A stretch of 6,013 nt of DNA from Planctomycetota bacterium (GTDB taxonomy: Bacteria; Planctomycetota; SBBH01; JACQRN01), in NCBI GenBank assembly GCA_016206515.1, contig JACQRN010000180.1:1-6013 (forward strand). Reading direction: 5' to 3'. Of this stretch, positions 1-5,784 are shown piece by piece. Numbering within the stretch: the stretch's first letter is position 1; each line of letters begins with the position of its first letter. Below the pieces are notes generated by a model, which had not been told where the DNA came from, did no database searches, and saw only the letters and a list, made by a program, of their open reading frames with translations. The translations under genes were made by a program, and so were the position numbers.

Positions 1-10
1 CGCCCCGGTC

Positions 11-39
11 TTGAAGCGAATTCCGTTCCGGGGTACCCT
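11..39 (+). promoter_or_regulatory. Candidate sigma-70-type promoter for the rplU-rpmA-liv operon
   Basis: A TTGAAG hexamer (11-16) matches TTGACA at 4 of 6 positions. After a 17-nt spacer comes TACCCT (34-39), which fits the relaxed TANNNT form of the -10 box. Transcription would begin around 45-47, only a few bases before the ATG at 49, so the message would be leaderless or nearly so. No purine-rich Shine-Dalgarno lies at normal spacing before that ATG. The call is weak alone because both boxes are imperfect. It gains some weight from the same geometry upstream of the two other first-in-unit genes in this window. Confidence 0.3.
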
Positions 40-48
40 TTCGGCCCC

Positions 49-375
49 ATGGGCGAGCCCTACGCTGTGTTCCGCGACGGTTCCCACCAGTTCCGCGTCC
101 GTCCAGGGGATGTCCTGGATGTGGAGCGCCGGGACGCCGAGGAAGGGAGCCGGATCGCCTTCGGCGAGGTCCTGCTGTTGGGTGGTGGTGCGGGGACGCG
201 GATCGGGACCCCCACCGTGTCCGGCGCAACCGTGGCCGCGGAAGTCGTGGGTCCGTTCCGCGGGCCGAAGGTGATCACGCACAACTACCGTCGTCGCAAG
301 GATTCCCATGTGCGCCGTGGGCACCGGCAGGATTACACGCGTGTGCGGATCACGGGGATCGAGACCGGGGGGTAG
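49..375 (+). CDS. rplU: 50S ribosomal protein L21
   Basis: The 108-residue product is ribosomal protein L21 (bL21), a small beta-barrel protein that binds 23S rRNA in the large subunit; the family is usually about 100-105 residues. The family N-terminus is seen as YAVFRDGSHQFRV (residues 5-17), followed by a GD(V/I)L segment. The diagnostic C-terminus is HNYRRRKDSHVRRGHRQ followed by DYTRVRITGI, matching the family pattern K(Y)KRRK..RR..GHRQ.YT...I..I. The frame is open to the left edge, but ATG 49 is the only in-frame start there and gives the expected length. The normally near-invariant GGKQ motif reads GSHQ here. L27 follows 4 nt after the stop, the standard rplU-rpmA pairing. No strong ribosome-binding site is visible, so initiation may be on a leaderless message. 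Confidence 0.97.
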   Translation: MGEPYAVFRDGSHQFRVRPGDVLDVERRDAEEGSRIAFGEVLLLGGGAGTRIGTPTVSGATVAAEVVGPFRGPKVITHNYRRRKDSHVRRGHRQDYTRVRITGIETGG

Positions 376-379
376 GCGA

Positions 380-655
380 ATGGCTCACAAGAAGGGTGGT
401 GGTTCCAGCAGCAACGGACGCGATTCGAACCCGCAACACCCCGGCGTAAAGGCGTATGGCGGCCAGTGGGTCGGCGCGGGGGCCATCATCCTTCGCCAAC
501 GGGGCACCCGGTTCCGCCCAGGCCGGTACGCGCGCATCGCCCGGGACGACACGATCTTCGCCACGGCGGCAGGGCTTGTCCGGTTCGCGATCGGGAACCG
601 GATCCACATCGACCCCCTTCCCGAGACGCACGCTAGGCCTGCCGGCACGATATGA
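380..655 (+). CDS. rpmA: 50S ribosomal protein L27
   Basis: This 91-residue protein is L27 (bL27), whose flexible N-terminus reaches toward the peptidyl-transferase centre and helps tRNA placement. The N-terminus MAHKKGGGSSSNGRDS (1-16) is the family hallmark, followed by GVKAYGGQ, AGAIILRQRGT(R)F and the RDDTIFA segment. It begins directly at MAHKK, without the cleavable N-terminal extension of the Firmicutes type. ATG 380 is chosen for that signature, although the frame is open further upstream. A G-run at 367-372 sits 7 nt before the start and may act as a weak ribosome-binding site. The tail after HIDP (ETHARPAGTI) is not a recognisable family motif. The stop codon (TGA, 653-655) overlaps the next gene's ATG as ATGA, implying translational coupling to the transporter binding protein rather than to obg, the usual neighbour. 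Confidence 0.97.
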   Translation: MAHKKGGGSSSNGRDSNPQHPGVKAYGGQWVGAGAIILRQRGTRFRPGRYARIARDDTIFATAAGLVRFAIGNRIHIDPLPETHARPAGTI

Positions 656-1815
656 GAGCCCCCGCGATCCGGCGACTCTGCCTCGCTGCCGGCTCACTGT
701 TGTCCGTGGTCCTCGCGGCGGGGATCGGATCCGCGGGTCCCGACGGGGGGCCGATCCGCATCGGCGTCGCGGGTCCGATGGACGGGGATCAGGGGAAGAT
801 GGGGCAGGACATCCTCAACGGCGCCCGTCTCGCGATCGACGAATGCAACGGGAGGGGCGGCGTTCTCGGCAGGAGGATCGAGATCGTCGAGGGGAACGAC
901 CAGCACGACCCGCGGCAGGCGAGGCAGGTGGCGGATCGGTTCCTCGATGCCGAAGTCGTCGGGGTGATCGGGCATTTCAACAGCGATTGCTCGATTCCGG
1001 CGTCCGATGTGTACGCGGAGGAGGGGGTCGTGCAGATCACGCCGGCCTCGACGAACCCCCGCTTTACGGACCGCGGCCTGGATACGGTTTTCCGGGTCTG
1101 CGGACGCGATGATCAGCAGGGTCGGGTCGCGGCGGACTTCGTCGTTGACGTTCTTGGAAAGCGGCGCGTGGCGGTCCTCCATGATCGCACGACCTACGGA
1201 CAAGGGTTGGCGGATGCGTTCGCCGTACGTTTGCGTGAGCGGGGCGTGGAACCGGTTGCCGAGGAGGGGATCGTTCAAGGAGAGCAGGACTACCGGGCCG
1301 TCCTCGGCTCGGTGAAGCCCCACAATCCGGAGGTCCTTTTCTTCGGGGGGATCTACCGCGAGGGAGGGCTGATCGCGCGCCAGGCCCGCGAGCAGGGGCT
1401 GGCCGCGACCTTCCTGAGCGGGGACGGGGTGATCGACCAGACGTTCGTGGAGATCGCGGGTATCGAGGCCGCGGAGGGGAGTTGCTTCACGTTCACTCCG
1501 GATGTTCGGAACATGCCGTCCGCCGCTGAGACCGTGCGGACGTACGAGTCGCGGTTCGGCGAACTCGGTCCCTACTCGATCTACGGCTACGTCGCCGCCC
1601 AGGTGATGCTGGAGGGGATCCGGCGCGCGGGGGGTGTAGACGGCCTCGCGGTCGCGCACGTCCTGCGCGAGGGGACCTACGAGACCGTCCTCGGCCCGCT
1701 CTCGTTCGATGACAAGGGGGATACCCGTTCCGCGCCCTATGTCGTCTACGTCACGCGCGGCGGGAAGTTCGTGCAGCACACCGGCCTGGACGGTCGCCCC
1801 CTGGCCGGCCCGTAG
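652..1815 (+). CDS. livK: Branched-chain amino acid ABC transporter substrate-binding protein (LivJ/LivK-like)
   Basis: The 387-residue protein is a periplasmic binding protein of the HAAT (LIV) importer family. Residues 1-28 form a Sec signal peptide: an RR-containing start, a hydrophobic core, and probable signal peptidase I cleavage after GSA at 28. No lipobox is seen. The mature part follows E. coli LivK/LivJ almost without gaps: IRIGVAGPM (35-43), the NGARLAID helix, VIGH (105-108), PASDVY (116-121), TPASTNP (130-136), HDRTTYGQGLA (177-187), a GG(I)YREGG loop (232-239) and TVLGPLSFDDKGD (345-357). By eye-alignment to E. coli LIV-binding protein, ligand-backbone residues S111, A132, T134 and Y182 are kept. 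Pocket positions equivalent to Y/W18, Y202 and E226 are M50, I234 and D258. The disulfide cysteines are H85 and N110. Substrate is therefore uncertain: leucine, isoleucine or valine, another amino acid, or a small carboxylate or amide. Confidence 0.95.
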   Translation: MRAPAIRRLCLAAGSLLSVVLAAGIGSAGPDGGPIRIGVAGPMDGDQGKMGQDILNGARLAIDECNGRGGVLGRRIEIVEGNDQHDPRQARQVADRFLDAEVVGVIGHFNSDCSIPASDVYAEEGVVQITPASTNPRFTDRGLDTVFRVCGRDDQQGRVAADFVVDVLGKRRVAVLHDRTTYGQGLADAFAVRLRERGVEPVAEEGIVQGEQDYRAVLGSVKPHNPEVLFFGGIYREGGLIARQAREQGLAATFLSGDGVIDQTFVEIAGIEAAEGSCFTFTPDVRNMPSAAETVRTYESRFGELGPYSIYGYVAAQVMLEGIRRAGGVDGLAVAHVLREGTYETVLGPLSFDDKGDTRSAPYVVYVTRGGKFVQHTGLDGRPLAGP

Positions 1816-1832
1816 CGCAACCCTTCCGCATC

Positions 1833-2744
1833 GTGGCCGACTTCCTGCAACAGACCGTCAACGGGCTGTCGCTGGGATGCGTCTACGCGCTCCTGGCGCT
1901 CGGGTACACGATGGTCTACGGCATCCTCCAACTGATCAACTTCGCGCATGGCGAGGTGTATATGGTGGGGGCGTACGCGGGGATCCTCGCGGCCGGGTGG
2001 CTCGTCGCGACGGGCTCCTCGGGCCTACTCCTGCTATCGTGCGTTTTTCTGTTCGCGATGGCGTACGCCGCGGTGGTGGGGCTGGCGGTCGAACGGATCG
2101 CCTACCGTCCGCTCCGGGACGCCCCCCGCCTGTGCCTGCTGATCAGTGCGATGGGGGTCTCCTTCTTCCTCCAGAACGCGGTGATGCTCACCCAGGGGAA
2201 GGGGGACAAGGTGTTTCCGCAGGAGGCGTATCCGGCGTTCCTGGATGGCGTGATTCCGGTCGCCGGGGCGACGATCGGCGTAAAACAGGTTCTTCTTGTT
2301 TCCTCGTCCCTGCTTCTGATGGCGTTCCTGCGCGTGTTGGTGCTTCACACCCGCACGGGGAGGGCGATGCGGGCGGTCGCGCAGGATCGGGTCGCGGCGG
2401 CGCTGGTCGGGGTGCGGATCGATCGCGTGGTCTCGATGACGTTCGCGATCGGCTCCGCCCTCGCGGGGGCCGCCGGGGTCATCGTGTCGCTCGAATACCG
2501 GCAGGTGGGGACGACACTCGGGTTCACCGCGGGGCTCAAGGCGTTCACCGCGGCCGTGCTGGGGGGGATCGGGAGCATCCCCGGCGCGGTGCTCGGGGGC
2601 GGCCTTCTCGGCCTGACGGAGACGTACACGGCCCGGTACGGCGCGAGCGAATACAAGGATGCCGTGGCGTTCGTGCTCCTGATCGCGGTGCTTCTCCTGC
2701 GTCCGACCGGGATCCTGGGGCATTCCCAGGCGGGACGGGCGTGA
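1833..2744 (+). CDS. livH: Branched-chain amino acid ABC transporter permease LivH
   Basis: The 303-residue inner-membrane permease is close in length and pattern to E. coli LivH (about 308 residues). Markers are the N-terminal FLQQTVNGLSLG segment, YALLALGYTMVYG (19-30), INFAHGEVYM (35-44), ISAMGVSFFLQN (104-115), and the highly conserved GLKAFTAAVLGGIGSIPGA (234-252). Then comes EYKDAVAF and the terminal RPTGILG (290-296). The cytoplasmic loop that contacts the ATPase lies around residues 180-200. Multiple hydrophobic helices span the rest. GTG 1833 is the only suitable start: it gives the family N-terminus, lies 17 nt after the livK stop, and no in-frame alternative is nearby. No Shine-Dalgarno is apparent (the leader is pyrimidine-rich), so translation may depend on ribosomes arriving from livK. 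It should pair with LivM to form the translocation channel. The stop overlaps livM's GTG (GTGA). Confidence 0.97.
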   Translation: MADFLQQTVNGLSLGCVYALLALGYTMVYGILQLINFAHGEVYMVGAYAGILAAGWLVATGSSGLLLLSCVFLFAMAYAAVVGLAVERIAYRPLRDAPRLCLLISAMGVSFFLQNAVMLTQGKGDKVFPQEAYPAFLDGVIPVAGATIGVKQVLLVSSSLLLMAFLRVLVLHTRTGRAMRAVAQDRVAAALVGVRIDRVVSMTFAIGSALAGAAGVIVSLEYRQVGTTLGFTAGLKAFTAAVLGGIGSIPGAVLGGGLLGLTETYTARYGASEYKDAVAFVLLIAVLLLRPTGILGHSQAGRA

Positions 2745-3979
2745 CGGCGCGTAACGCGGCGATTCGCGCGGCCGGATGGGGGGGCGCGACCGGTCTCCTG
2801 GCGCTTCCGATGGGAGGCATGGCCGTGGCGCTCTGGACGGCGTGCTCGGCCGCCTCCTGGTGCGTCCTGGCTTCCGTTCTGGGGGCGGTGCCGTCGCCGA
2901 AGCGGATGCTCGCGTCCGCGGTCCCAGAGCATTGGCGCCTGACGGGTTCGCGGATCGTCGGGAGCCGGCGCGCGGGCACCTTCGCGTGGTTCGCCGCGGC
3001 GATCGGGGCGTGCGTGCTCCCCGCCCTGCTGGGGCGCGCCGAGACGAATCTCGCCGCGGACGTGCTGCTCTACATCATTCTTGCCCTCGGGTTGAACGTG
3101 ACCGTCGGGGAGGCGGGACTGTTTGATCTGGGGTACGTCGCCTTCTACGCGGTAGGCGCCTATGCCTATGCGATCCTGTCGAGGGAGGGCGACGCGATCG
3201 TTGCGTGGTTGGGATGCGCTTCCCCATCGGCGGAAGGGATGCTCACCGCCCTCCGTGCACAGGGGATCGGATTCTGGGCGGCCCTGCCGGTCGCGGGTCT
3301 CGTTGCGGCGGCCGTTGCCGCGCTCGTGGGGCTCCCGGTGCTGCGCCTACGGGGCGACTATCTCGCGATCGCCATGCTGGGGTTCCAGCAGATCGTGCAG
3401 CGTTTCCTCGAAAACGAGGGGGCGCTCACCGGCGGTCCGAGCGGAATCGACGCACCGAGGCCAGCGTTCGGTTCGTTCACGTTCCGTACGCGCTCCGACC
3501 ACTATTACCTGCGCCTGGCGGTCGTCGCGATCCTGATCCTCCTGCTTCGGCGGATCCTCTCCTCCCGCATCGGGCGCGCCTGGCGCGCGATCCGTGATGA
3601 CGAGCTGGCGGCGCGGTCGATGGGGATCGACGTCCGGCGCGCCAGGATGCTCGCCTTCATGATCGGGGCGTTCTGCGCCGGCGTCGCGGGAGTGCTCTTC
3701 GCGGCGAAGCAGAATCGCATCACCCCGTCGAGCTTCGGCTGGCAGGAATCGATCATCGTGCTATCGATGGTGATCTTGGGGGGGCGTCGTTCCCTGGCCG
3801 GTGTCATCCTCGGGGCCGCCCTGCTGACGGTGCTCCCGGAGGCGCTGCGCGAGGTGCTTCGCGGGGCGCTTCGGGAGGGGTTCGAGGACTACCGGATGCT
3901 GATCTACGGGGCGCTCCTGGTCTGCATGATGGCGCTCCGTCCCCAGGGCCTGGCGGGACGCCGGGAGGCGTGCGGGTGA
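2741..3979 (+). CDS. livM: Branched-chain amino acid ABC transporter permease LivM
   Basis: This 412-residue inner-membrane permease is the LivH partner; E. coli LivM is about 425 residues. Residues 1-100 are a less conserved region with two or three hydrophobic segments, as in the enterobacterial protein. The conserved core starts at LLYIILALGLNVTVG (109-123), then GYVAFYAVGAY (131-141), LPVLRLRGDYLAI (198-210) and GALTGGPSGID (227-237). The ATPase-contacting loop is IGRAWRAIRDDELAARSMGI (277-295 region), followed by FCAGVAGVLFAA and a C-terminal MALRPQGL (397-404). About 30 residues between the GAY helix and the GFW...LP segment (roughly 148-178) look like a longer loop than in E. coli. The frame is open far upstream across livH, but that part is shadow. 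GTG 2741 is chosen because it overlaps the livH stop as GTGA and gives a typical length. The ILGGMGS motif common in LivM reads ILGGRRS here. Confidence 0.96.
   Translation: MTARNAAIRAAGWGGATGLLALPMGGMAVALWTACSAASWCVLASVLGAVPSPKRMLASAVPEHWRLTGSRIVGSRRAGTFAWFAAAIGACVLPALLGRAETNLAADVLLYIILALGLNVTVGEAGLFDLGYVAFYAVGAYAYAILSREGDAIVAWLGCASPSAEGMLTALRAQGIGFWAALPVAGLVAAAVAALVGLPVLRLRGDYLAIAMLGFQQIVQRFLENEGALTGGPSGIDAPRPAFGSFTFRTRSDHYYLRLAVVAILILLLRRILSSRIGRAWRAIRDDELAARSMGIDVRRARMLAFMIGAFCAGVAGVLFAAKQNRITPSSFGWQESIIVLSMVILGGRRSLAGVILGAALLTVLPEALREVLRGALREGFEDYRMLIYGALLVCMMALRPQGLAGRREACG
3963..3968 (+). promoter_or_regulatory. Shine-Dalgarno site deciding the livG start
   Basis: GGGAGG lies inside the 3' end of livM. 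It is 7 nt before the GTG at 3976 (ideal) but only 1 nt before the other in-frame GTG at 3970 (too close). This favours 3976, which also makes a GTGA overlap with the livM stop, the same junction as livH/livM. It is the clearest ribosome-binding site in the window. Confidence 0.6.
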
Positions 3980-4749
3980 TCGCCCCGGCGCATCCCCTCC
4001 TGTCCGTGGAGCGGCTCTCCGTCGCGTTCGGGGGGCTGCAGGCGGTCTCGAACGTGAGCCTGGAAGTTCCGTCCGGCGCGATCATTTCCCTGATCGGGCC
4101 GAACGGCGCGGGGAAGACGACCCTGTTCAACTGCGTGACCGGCTTTGTCGCCGCGTCCTCGGGCCGCGTGTGCTGGGAAGGGACGCCCGTCGGGGGGCTG
4201 CGTCCGGAGCGGGCCGCCTCCCTCGGCATGGCGCGTACATTCCAGAACCTCCGTCTCTTCGGCAGTATGACCTGCGCCCAGAATGTCCGGATCGGGACCC
4301 ACCGACTGGAGAACGAGGGGCTCCTCGGCGCCGTGCTCGGGGGGCTCGCATGGAGGGGCAGGCGCGAAAGGATGGAACGGATCGTCCTCGAAGCGATGGC
4401 CTTCGTGGGCCTGGAGGGGGAGGCGGACCGGCCCGCGACGTCCCTCCCGTACGGGCTCCAGCGCCGCCTCGAGATCGCGCGTGCGCTGGCCTCGGCGCCG
4501 AGGCTCCTGCTGCTTGACGAACCCGCCGCGGGCATGAACCCCTCCGAGAAGCGCGATCTGGCCGGACTGGTCCGACGGATCCGCGACCGCGGCGTGACCG
4601 TGCTTTTGATCGAGCACGACATGCCCGTCGTCATGGACCTCTCCGAGAGGATCTACGTCCTGGACCACGGTGAATTGATCTGCGAGGGCGCCCCCGCGGC
4701 CGTTCGCAGCGATCCGCGCGTCGTCGAAGCCTACCTGGGCAAGGCTTAG
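3976..4749 (+). CDS. livG: Branched-chain amino acid ABC transporter ATP-binding protein LivG
   Basis: The 257-residue cytoplasmic ATPase powers the importer; E. coli LivG has about 255 residues. All nucleotide-binding motifs are present: Walker A GPNGAGKT (41-48), Q-loop FQN with Q90, ABC signature LPYGLQRRLEIARAL starting at residue 157, Walker B LLLLDEP (177-183), the LivG-typical PAAGMNP after it, and the H-loop IEHDM with H214. The C-terminal RIYVLDHGELICEG and the final AYLGKA also fit LivG rather than LivF. Signature position 161 is Leu where Gln is common, within family variation as far as I know. The GTG 3970 alternative would add two residues; the Shine-Dalgarno and the GTGA overlap favour 3976. 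No livF follows: the stop codon overlaps the end of a convergent gene by 3 nt. A full LIV-type transporter normally uses a LivG-LivF pair, so the second ATPase must come from elsewhere or LivG may act as a homodimer. Confidence 0.97.
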   Translation: MIAPAHPLLSVERLSVAFGGLQAVSNVSLEVPSGAIISLIGPNGAGKTTLFNCVTGFVAASSGRVCWEGTPVGGLRPERAASLGMARTFQNLRLFGSMTCAQNVRIGTHRLENEGLLGAVLGGLAWRGRRERMERIVLEAMAFVGLEGEADRPATSLPYGLQRRLEIARALASAPRLLLLDEPAAGMNPSEKRDLAGLVRRIRDRGVTVLLIEHDMPVVMDLSERIYVLDHGELICEGAPAAVRSDPRVVEAYLGKA

Positions 4750-5729
4750 CGCAGTATCTCCTCCCATCCCCGGTCACCGATGCGAGGCCAGGGGGAGGCG
4801 ATCGGGATCGTCACGGCGGCATAGAGGCTCCACTTTCCGGAGTCCGTGTCATGTCCCCAGCCCGCGCCGGTCTCGACGCGGAAGGTCCCGAAGTCCCTGC
4901 GAAAACCCGCCCGGTTGTGCGCAACATGCCGGTCGAGGGAAGCGACCTGGCGGAAAGGGCTCGATGCGCCCTCCACCTGGAGGGTCCACTCGGTCCGCAG
5001 GGGGTCGCGCCAACCGATCCCTGCGTCCCAGCTCCAGACATCGCCCAGCGGCTCGTCGGTAGGGAACGCCTGCCCGGTTCCCACCGACGTCACGCCCCCC
5101 TGGAGGTGGATCCAGAAGGGGCCCAGGGGCCGGCTCATCTGAAGCGCGGTGGCGACATCATGGCTGCCGGTGTCGACGAGGTCGTTGTGACCGCCGATCG
5201 GCAACTTCAGCAGGAATACCGCGCCGAAGACGGCGTCCTCGAGGAGGGTCCCCTGGAACGTATCGAGCTCCGGCAGGGTCGTCTTCGCCCGGAGGACCAC
5301 GCGCGAGGGGCTGGAGGAGATGTCCCCATCGGGGATGAGGTTCGTGTTTCCCCTCTGGAGGCGGAGGTTGCCGTCCCAGCTCGCCCCGGTCACCTCCGCA
5401 CTCGCCTCCCAGTCCGGGGAAAGGCGCCCTCCGATCGCCGCGGTGAGGCTGTAGAACTCCGCCTCCAGGTCCATTTGAACGTTGTTCCGATCCCGGCGTC
5501 CGTGATCGCGGTCCACCTGGAAGGAAAGGCGCGTCCACCCCTCCTCGACCGGCAGGTGGGCCCCCTCAAAGCGCGGGACCATCACCATCCCGTGCATCGC
5601 GGCGTGCGGGTCCGCCCCGAGCGGCGCGACGGGCCCCTTCGCGCCGGACTGGGGGAATACGGACACCGGTGCCGCGCCCCAGGCCAAGCATGCGAGGACG
5701 GCACACAGTCCGCTGCCGTCGCGGGTCAT
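4746..5729 (-). CDS. Predicted outer-membrane beta-barrel protein, DUF3187-like
   Basis: The 327-residue protein has an N-terminal hydrophobic stretch (about residues 7-24) that looks like a signal peptide, with possible cleavage near 28. It continues as alternating polar/hydrophobic strands with aromatic and glycine-rich turns, as in outer-membrane beta-barrels. Features resembling DUF3187 proteins are an early strand pair around WTRLSFQVDRDH (65-76), DLEAEFYSL (87-95), the VFLLKLPIGG strand (161-170), the DTGSHDVATAL turn (176-186) and the final GKWSLYAAVTIPI (288-300). I recognise these by pattern only, so the family name is tentative; a generic transporter-like barrel is the alternative. 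A His/Met cluster (H42, M45, H46, M48, M50) lies just after the signal region. ATG 5729 has no Shine-Dalgarno; a TACACT box lies 8 nt upstream. The gene converges on livG and overlaps its stop by 3 nt. Coding on this strand is favoured over the opposite long frame because of the signal peptide and strand pattern. Confidence 0.8.
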   Translation of the reverse strand: MTRDGSGLCAVLACLAWGAAPVSVFPQSGAKGPVAPLGADPHAAMHGMVMVPRFEGAHLPVEEGWTRLSFQVDRDHGRRDRNNVQMDLEAEFYSLTAAIGGRLSPDWEASAEVTGASWDGNLRLQRGNTNLIPDGDISSSPSRVVLRAKTTLPELDTFQGTLLEDAVFGAVFLLKLPIGGHNDLVDTGSHDVATALQMSRPLGPFWIHLQGGVTSVGTGQAFPTDEPLGDVWSWDAGIGWRDPLRTEWTLQVEGASSPFRQVASLDRHVAHNRAGFRRDFGTFRVETGAGWGHDTDSGKWSLYAAVTIPIASPWPRIGDRGWEEILR

Positions 5730-5737
5730 CGGGCAAG

Positions 5738-5743
5738 AGTGTA
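5738..5743 (-). promoter_or_regulatory. Candidate -10 box for the DUF3187-like gene
   Basis: On the minus strand TACACT fits TANNNT and matches TATAAT at 4 of 6 positions. It ends 8 nt before the ATG at 5729, so the start site would fall at or just before the start codon. I see no convincing -35 hexamer upstream on that strand, so this rests on position and the shared pattern with the other two unit-initial genes. Confidence 0.25.
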
Positions 5744-5748
5744 GCCGC

Positions 5749-5778
5749 TTGGCCGAGCCCCGCGGTGGCGCCTATAAT
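5749..5778 (+). promoter_or_regulatory. Sigma-70-type promoter, probably leaderless, for the HEAT-repeat gene
   Basis: A perfect TATAAT (5773-5778) stands out in very GC-rich sequence. TTGGCC (5749-5754) lies 18 nt upstream and matches TTGACA at 4 of 6 positions. Transcription would start about 7 nt after the -10 box, that is at or next to the GTG at 5785, leaving no room for a ribosome-binding site. It shares a 55-bp region with the divergent minus-strand start at 5729, so RNA polymerase binding at the two promoters could compete. Confidence 0.6.
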
Positions 5779-5784
5779 CGTGGC

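Noticed and set aside
694..1779. Long minus-strand open frame (361 codons) opposite livK
   Set aside because: Arg/Asp/Pro-rich composition without any family motif, lying exactly opposite a convincing livK; a typical high-GC antisense shadow.
1709..2740. Plus-strand open frame continuing upstream of livM through livH
   Set aside because: The translation there is low-complexity Arg/Gly-rich and overlaps livH in another frame. True livM homology begins after the GTG at 2741.
3970..3975. Upstream GTG as the livG start
   Set aside because: It is only 1 nt from the GGGAGG site, whereas GTG 3976 has 7-nt spacing and a GTGA overlap with livM.
3804..4767. Two overlapping minus-strand open frames opposite livM/livG
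   Set aside because: Arg/Pro/Ser-rich shadows without recognisable domains; livG on the plus strand has every ABC ATPase motif.
4760..4798. Inverted repeat CCTCCC/GGGAGG with a 27-nt loop near the livG end as a possible terminator
   Set aside because: Stem of only 6 bp, long loop and no T-tract; it lies within the coding region of the convergent gene.
4851..5744. Plus-strand open frame of 297 codons opposite the outer-membrane gene
   Set aside because: Charged, Arg/Val/Gly-rich product without signal or motif; the minus-strand frame has a signal peptide and barrel-like strands. It remains the least secure of these rejections because the minus-strand family match is tentative.
5749..5784. 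In-frame TTG extension of the HEAT-repeat gene
   Set aside because: It would bury the TATAAT box in the gene and precede the signal peptide with 12 extra residues.
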